Shown one piece after another: positions 57,934-64,000 of a stretch of DNA of 64,000 bases; position 1 is the first letter of the stretch; every line of letters starts with the position of its first letter. The position numbers were made by a program, and so were the translations under genes. Origin of the DNA: Cymodocea nodosa (Eukaryota > Streptophyta > Magnoliopsida > Alismatales > Cymodoceaceae). The stretch is from NCBI GenBank assembly GCA_036874045.1, contig CM072343.1, forward strand, positions 9,816,001-9,880,000, in the 5' to 3' direction. The notes below the pieces were generated by a model. That model ran no database searches. It saw only the letters and a program-made list of their open reading frames with translations, and was not told the origin of the DNA.

Positions 57934-59010
57934 TGACTTAAGGATCGGAGAGTTATCTTTATAAGTGTCCGAAACATGTCCACTCTATCGGATAGTTTAT
58001 TTTTTAATATTTTATAACACGATTTCTGAAGGACACGTGTTTCATTTTTAATACATGGCTTAAGTGGTCTTTCGATATGTTAGTTCTATCTATCCGAAAT
58101 GATTTTGAGTTTTAGTAGGTTATCTGTTTAAGTCTCTGATTTTCTAAAAGCCTCCGAAGATTTTACTTTTATAGAAACTACAAATGTTATTAATTGACTA
58201 ATCTTTGTGGCAAGATATCTTTTGATTGTAGATCTCAACTTTATTATGATTGAAGGTTGTCAGAAATGAATTCCTGCATAAGGCATCTGACCATTTCAGA
58301 ATTCTTTCCACTTATGCAAATCTCGAAGGAAAAATAAAAAGGATTTTTGCAGAAAACAAAAAGTTACACACAGAGAATTTTTCAACACTCGAGAGGAGAA
58401 ATTGTTTGTTCAATAATTTTGCAAACACCTTGAAGATTCGTCTGCAACAAAGTCCAGAAGATCATCAGCTGCAGATCAATCAAGAAATCTCCTTAGAGCT
58501 TCTGTGCCAACTCTTCATAGGAGTTGATCTAGTGTTGTGTGTCATTTTCATTTTGAGTCAGTGACTCCTGGTTTTAAATTGTCTTCTCGTTTACTTGAAA
58601 ACCTTAACTCACAAGGGTGTTGTGAGTATACCTTCACAAGGTCGGGGCCTTAGTGAAGAGAGTGAAGTGTGATACTTCACTTGCTCAAGATTGGGGTCTT
58701 GAGTACACAAAGTTGGTGCTTTGTGTGAGGTTTTTGTTTAACCTTTTAAAAACATCTATAAGGTTGTTGCTTAGCCTTAAAAGCACTTAGTGGAATTCTC
58801 GAGGTTGTGGCATTGAGGAGTGGACTACCCAGTTTGGGGAACCACTATAAATCTCTTTGTGTTCTTTACTTTCTGCATTGCAAGTTTAATTCTAAAATCA
58901 AGTAATCAGGGTTCATTAGTGTCAACAGCTTCCAAAGTTTTTAAAAGCAAAATAAATTTTATTAGGACACTATTCACCCCCCCTTTAGTGTACCATTCAA
59001 TCATTTCAAG

Positions 59011-59022
59011 TGGTATCAGAGC
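59011..59022 (+). other. Copia C4 primer binding site (initiator Met)
   Basis: TGGTATCAGAGC, exact, 7 nt after the LTR end. Confidence 0.92.
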
Positions 59023-59061
59023 GTGGTTATCTCTGTAATATATTTAATCAATCTAAGATCA

Positions 59062-60140
59062 ATAGCAAAGGGTCAGCATGTACACCAACCTCCACTCTTT
59101 GATGGAAACAATTATGGCTTTTGGAAAAATAAAATGACTAATTTTTTAAAATCTATGGATGTGAAGGTATGGAGAGTAGTGGTTCGTGGAATACAACTTC
59201 TAGATGTTCCTGAATACATGTGGAATGATGAAGATGAGAAGAAAATACAAATGGATGTAAGAGGAATGAATGCACTAACTTGTGCAATCACAACTAATAT
59301 ATACAACAAGATTTCTGCTTGTTCTTCTGCACATGAAGCTTGGCGTGCATTAGAAATCACTTATGAGGGAACAAATGAAGTGAAGGATACAAAAATCAGT
59401 ATCCTATTGAGGAAATATGAAATGTTTAAAATGAAAGAGAATGAGAGTATCACTCATCTCATTTCTCGTTTCATTGAGATTATAAATGGTTTGAAAAATC
59501 TCGGGAAAGAATTTCCCATGAAAGAATAGGTTATCAAAGTCTTGAGAAGCTTGAACAAAGATTAGAAAGCTAAGGCTACCTCCCTGCAAGATTCAAAGGA
59601 TATGAGGACTTTCACTTTAGAAGATCTCACTAGTAATCTATTAGCCTATGAGACTCAACTAAAGGACTGGAAAGAAGAGGAAGGAGAAACCTCAAGGAAA
59701 GTTGAAAAGAAAAAGGAGCTTGCACTGAAGGCTCGACAACCATCTAAGGAGTCTGTTAATGAGTTTCCAAAAGAATTGGCCTATGTGATCAGAAAATATA
59801 GAAAATTCTGGAAGAAAGGAAAAAGTCATGATAAAGGGAAGCAATCTGCTACAAAATGCTTCAACTGCAATAGATATGGGCATTTTCAGAGCCAATGCAC
59901 ATATCAAAAGAAGGATGAAAGAAAGAATTTTGACAATAAGAAATATCATGGAAAATAGAAATTTCATCAAAGAAGATTTAATCAAGGAAAGAAGAAAGCA
60001 TTCCAAGTTACTTGGGATGATTCTACAGAAACTGAATCATCTGAGGGTACTAGTACTGATGGTACATAGATTGAGTCTGAGTTTGAAGAGCTAGCCAATG
60101 TCTGTTTTATGGCTAACACTAATGAGGTCAAAACTAAAAG
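59062..60140 (+). pseudogene. Copia C4 gag
   Basis: The start codon seems to be ATA at 59062 (Ile-Ala-Lys-Gly-Gln), where relatives have ATG. UBN2-type gag: PPLFDGNNYGFWKNKM, LTCAITTNIYNKISACSS, HEAWRALEITYEGTNEVK, LLRKYEMFKMKENES. A TAG follows KEFPMKE. An intact CX2CX4HX4C knuckle (CFNCNRYGHFQSQC) lies at 59857-59898. An acidic tail with EFEELANVCFMA leads to protease. More stops lie near 59956, 60067 and 60145. Confidence 0.9.
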
Positions 60141-60141
60141 A

Positions 60142-61690
60142 TCATGATGGGTGATGGACAGTGGTGCTTCAAAGCATATGACTAGAGATAAATCTGTCCT
60201 AAAAGACCTGAAGATGATTGATGGAGGAAATGTTAGATTTGGTAATGATCAGAAAGGTAAGATTATTGGTATTGGATCTGTTTATGTAAATGATAAAATG
60301 GTTATAGATAATGTCTTACAAGTTGAAAATTTAGAGCATAATTTAATTAGTATTACTCAGTTAGAAGATAAAGGTTATATGGTTTTGTTTAAATCTAAGA
60401 AATGCCTTGTTATTGATGAAAACTCTAATGAAGTTAAATTTACTGCTCATAGAAGAAGTGATGTATGCTTTCTAAATTTACCTAATGATGTTTCTTCAAC
60501 TGATTCCTATTTAATTGCAAATAATTTAGACAATGCATGGTTATGGCATCAAATAATTGCAAATAATATTCATATGAAGCAGCTAGATAAGTTAGCTAAG
60601 AAGAACCTAGTAGATGGTTTACCCAATTTGAAATTTAAAAAAGATAAAATTTATGATGCATGTGAATTAGGAAAATAGAAGAAGAGTTCTTTTAAATCAG
60701 GAAAGCAAATTATATCTAGAAGAATTTTGGAATTAATTCACATAGATTTATTTGGCCCTACTAGAATAGAAAGTTTTGGTGGTAAGAGATATGTATTCAT
60801 TCTAGTTGATGATTTTTCAAGATATACTTGGGTAATATTTCTAAGACATAAGAGTGAAGTATTTGAGGAGTTTAAAATTTTTCTGAATATGATTCAAAAT
60901 GAAAAGCAATTGAAAGTTCAGAAAATTAAGAGTGATCATGGAGGGGAATTTGAAAATGAAAATATGAAAAAACCTTGCCAAGATCTAGGAATAGAACATA
61001 GATTTGCCTTTCCTAGAGCCCCTTCTCAAAATGGAGTTGTAGAGAGAAAGAATAGATCTCTTCAAGAAATGGCTAGAACTATGCTGAATGAAAACAAGGT
61101 TGCTTATTATTTTTGAGCTGAGGTAGTTAGTACTGCATGGTATATTTTAAATAGAGTAATCGTAAGAAGAGATTTGAATAAGATTCCTTTTGAGCTATGG
61201 ATGGGAAGAATTCCTAAAGTACATTATTTTAAAGCTTTTGGATCTAAATGTTTTATTCTGAATACAAAAGAGAATAAAGATAAATTTAAAGCAAAATCTG
61301 ATGAAGGTATATTTTTGGGATATTCTTCAAGAAGTAAAGCATATAGAATTTATAACAAAATTTTGTTGGCTGTTGAAGAATCTATGCATGCAAATTTTGA
61401 TGAAGAGCCAAGTAATACTTCAAAAGAAATTATTGATACTTCAGATTATGAATGTGATGAACCAAATATTGGGGAATCTAGTACCATGGGTCAAGAAAGA
61501 AATGATAATCCTTTGACTCATAAGTTTTTGCCTCAACACCCTAAGGAGTTTATTATTGGTGATATTTCTAAAGGTGTGCAAACAAAATCTAGGATTAATG
61601 TTTCCAAGTGTTATGCATTTCTATCTGTAATAGAACCTAAAAACATTGATGAGGCATTAAATGATGAATTTTGGATTAGTGCCATGTAGG
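60142..61690 (+). pseudogene. Copia C4 protease and integrase
   Basis: Protease WVMDSGASKHMT (about 60148-60183) keeps the catalytic DSG. The pre-integrase zinc region is damaged (LWHQIIANNIHMK, then YDACELGK, first Cys to Tyr). The integrase core retains all three acids: IDLFGP near 60747, KSDHGGEF near 60930, VVERKN near 61040. Stops lie after ELGK (60676) and after NKVAYYF (61114). The C-terminal part (FELWMGRIPKVHYFKAFGSK) is open to 61689. Confidence 0.9.
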
Positions 61691-63001
61691 AAGAACTTAA
61701 TCAATTTAGAAGAAATGAAGTTTTAGACTTAGTTCCTAAACCTCTAGATCATTCAATTATTAGCACTAAATCGATATTTAAGAATAAATCTGATGAATCA
61801 GGACAAGTAATTAGAAATAAGGCTAGACTAGTAGCCCAAGGGTATAACCAACAGGAGGGAATAGATTTTGAAGAAACCTTTGCACCTGTAGCTAGATTTG
61901 AATCTATTAGAATTTTTCTAGCTTTTGCTGCTCATATGAATTTTAAACTTTATCAAATAGATGTTAAAAGTGCATTTTTAAATGGTTTCATTGAAGAAGA
62001 AGTTTATGTTAGGCAACCACCTGGTTTTGCTGATGTTGATTTTCCTAAGCATGTTTACAAATTGAAGAAGGCCTTGTATGGGTTGAAACAAGCTCTGAGA
62101 GCTTGGTATGATAGGCTGAAATCCTTTCTGTTAGATAATGGTTTTTCTATTGGTAAGGTTGACAATACTTTATTCTTTAAGAAAAATCATCTAGGTTTGT
62201 TAGTTGTTCAGATTTATGTAGATGATATCATTTTTGGAGCAACTAATGAGATTTTAAGTAATAAGTTTGCAGATCAGATGAAAAATCAGTTTGAGTTGAG
62301 TTTAATGGGTGAGTTGACTTTCTTTCTAGGATTGCAGATTAAACAAGTTGAAAAAGGAATTTTTGTATATCAAGAGAAATATACAAAGCAACTTTTAGAA
62401 AAATTTGGAATGAGTAACATTGAGTTCATCAATTAAATTGGATAAAGATGAATCTGGACCAACTGTTGATATTACTAAATATAGAGGAATGATAGGTTCT
62501 CTTCTTTATTTAACTGCTTCTAGACCTAATATCATGTTCAATGTTTGTACTTATGCTCATTTTCAAGCTCAACCAAAAGAATCTCACCTATCTGTAGTTA
62601 AAAGGATAATGAAATACCTACAAGGAACTTCAAATTTTGGTTTAATGTATTTCAAAGATAGCAGTTTGGATCTAATTGGATATAGTGATGTTGATTATGC
62701 TGGAATTCTTTGGATGAAACAAACTATGAAAGATTATGGAATTACATATGGAAAAAATCCTATTAATTGTGACAATAATAGTGTAATAAGTTTGTCAAAG
62801 AACCTTGTGTTGCACTCTCGAGCAAAACATATTGAGATAAGATACCATTTTTTGAGAGATAATGTTATGAAGGATAACATTGAGCTAAATTTTGTTTCTA
62901 CTCATGAGTAGTTGGCAAATATTTTTACAAAGCCTCTTGAGGAAAAACAGTTTATCAAATTGAGAAGAGATTTAGGAATATGCTGCCTAAATGATTTTTA
63001 G
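61690..63001 (+). pseudogene. Copia C4 RT and RNase H
   Basis: RT with [59 protein letters not shown] and the catalytic [10 protein letters not shown] (62215-62245). A short deletion/frameshift near 62415-62435 precedes [12 protein letters not shown]. RNase H is internally deleted: GYSDVDYAG (62681-62704) is followed directly by ILWMKQTMKDYG, losing about 45 residues that normally hold DRKSTSG and the AEY active-site Glu. A TAG sits within the STHEQLANIFTKPL-type end, and the gene stops at 63001. Confidence 0.9.
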
Positions 63002-64000
63002 CTTTACCTACTATCTTTTATCTTTTATTTCTTTTATATTTACTTCACCATCTTATTTTCTATTATTTGTTTTAATTATATTGAGTTAGTTTGATAATCT
63101 ATTTTTGTCTAATTCTTATTTTGAGTTATTTCTTGAGAATATTTACAAATTATTTTTCTTCAAATTTTAAAACAAAAACATCTCTACCAACACTCTTCTT
63201 GAGATGATTTTCTACTGAGTTTATAAGTTACAATGATTTCTTACATCTATATTAAAATCAACTCAGATTAATTCATTAAAATTACTGAAGGCTTCTGCTC
63301 CACAAATAGAATAATGTCCATATGACACTTAGAATGGGGGCCTAAGTCTGAAAAATAGCCAAGTTACCTTAATTAATTCAATGATTGTATTCCTATTTGC
63401 TAGACTGAATGTTTCATGATTAGAAAATTTAGAAGTGTTTAATATGTGAGGGTGAAAAACAAGGAAAAGTGGCTAGAAGCAATAAGACTCAAGATATTTA
63501 ACTTGACCTTGTCCAAATGTTTTTAACTTTCTACACTTTCCATTCTTTTCAGTATTGCAAAGTGATTGCCATTGTTTAAAAAAAAAAAAAAAAAATTGGA
63601 ATGTTTGTTGCAAAGAGCAACCAACACCAATATTGTTTTTAAAAAAAAAAACCTCCGATTATGGCTATGCAGTACTGACAGTTTCATAATTCTCAAAGAC
63701 CTTCTTTTCCTCTTAGTTAATTACATAACAGACATGGTTAAGGGGAAATATACCTTAGGGTTGCTTCATGGAAATTTCAAACTGGCCAGAGAGAACATAT
63801 TAAATGTGTCTGAATTTTTCTATTCTAAAAACATTAAGTTCTAGCACTGAAGTTTATAAAAACTGATTTCTTTAAGGTTAATAAGGTGAACCATAGGATC
63901 AAGTCCTTATGCTAAGTGAAATGTGTTATTTATCTTAATGTGGAGCCTTGAATAATTTAGTAAATCTCACATAATTAAAATTTTTAAAAAAAAAACAAAA
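63002..64000 (+). other. Copia C4 3' non-coding region
   Basis: AT-rich with A runs at 63578-63595, 63640-63650 and 63984-64000. No polypurine tract plus LTR could be recognised, and no gene. The 3' LTR, if present, lies beyond the window. Confidence 0.5.

Larger units (their letters stand above)
57148..59003 (+). repeat. D-right tail and Copia C4 5' LTR
   Basis: 57148-57300 is AT-rich downstream sequence. The C4 LTR ends at 59003 (CAATCA), just before the primer site. Its start is uncertain, perhaps TGTTAG at 57305, since ATTTTGATGATAAAA at 57335 resembles Sirevirus-like LTR starts. 57470-58140 is a dense array of TTTCGGA/TATCCGAAA words. 58600-59000 holds the typical CACCCCCCC end. A 104-codon open stretch at 58250-58564 is within the LTR and matches nothing I know. 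Confidence 0.65.

Noticed and set aside
58250..58564. 104-codon open stretch before the Copia C4 primer site
   Set aside because: Sits within the LTR; no homologue recognised and no counterpart in the C1 or C3 LTRs that I can see.
63002..64000. Short open frame at 63566-63844
   Set aside because: Starts next to A runs in the 3' non-coding region, no similarity to known proteins, and of a length expected by chance.

Overview
The window is nuclear DNA of a seed plant, almost certainly a flowering plant with a large, repeat-rich genome; the lineage cannot be read from it. It is AT-rich and packed with decayed LTR retrotransposons stacked inside one another. I see no ordinary host gene, tRNA, rRNA or CRISPR array. 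Both superfamilies are present: Athila-like Ty3/Gypsy elements (tRNA-Asp-type primer site) and Sirevirus-like Ty1/Copia elements (initiator-Met primer site). Most coding regions hold many in-frame stops, often at Trp, Gln or Arg codons, as expected from decay of methylated cytosines. Element names used here (Gypsy-A, B, D; Copia C1-C4; solo LTRs S1-S5) are mine.

Region 1 (1-29540): Gypsy-A (1-979 and 18314-27455) is split in its integrase gene by a second element of the same family, Gypsy-B (980-18313). B starts TG, ends CA, and is flanked by the duplication CAAGA. The order in B is LTR, zinc knuckle-protease, integrase (reverse transcriptase deleted), a large ORF of putative plant transposon protein type (ORF2), a separate capsid-type gag, an F-box/FBA-like ORF, LTR. 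A repeats the order from integrase onward. Gag lying after integrase, plus an F-box-like ORF, is unusual. Both copies share it, so it predates the nesting. In A an inverted RT/RNase H fragment lies between gag and F-box; in B a solo LTR (S5) lies at the same place, flanked by a duplication of about 92 bp. A third LTR (27456-29540) ends in a 65-bp inverted repeat with a primer-site-like loop.

Region 2 (29637-40294): a Copia RT/RNase H fragment on + (C2) abuts a Copia element on - (C1, 30885-38027). C1 lost everything from protease to mid-RT and carries solo LTR S1. C1 sits in a minus-strand ORF2 homologue (D-left, 38028-40294).

Region 3 (40295-54151): a long minus-strand Copia element (C3) with solo LTRs S2, S3 and S4 inside its genes, each with a 5-bp duplication. 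Its 5' LTR is present; its 3' LTR is missing exactly at the polypurine tract.

Region 4 (54152-64000): D-right, a plus-strand relative of D-left, then a plus-strand Copia element (C4) with LTR, primer site, gag and nearly full pol, running to about 63001.

The signal least explained by standard annotation is a class of short hairpin-forming motifs built around GTTA-(4 to 7 nt)-TAAC. They occur in Gypsy LTRs, in the spacers before individual Gypsy ORFs, and in Copia LTRs, with different flanking arms but the same core.
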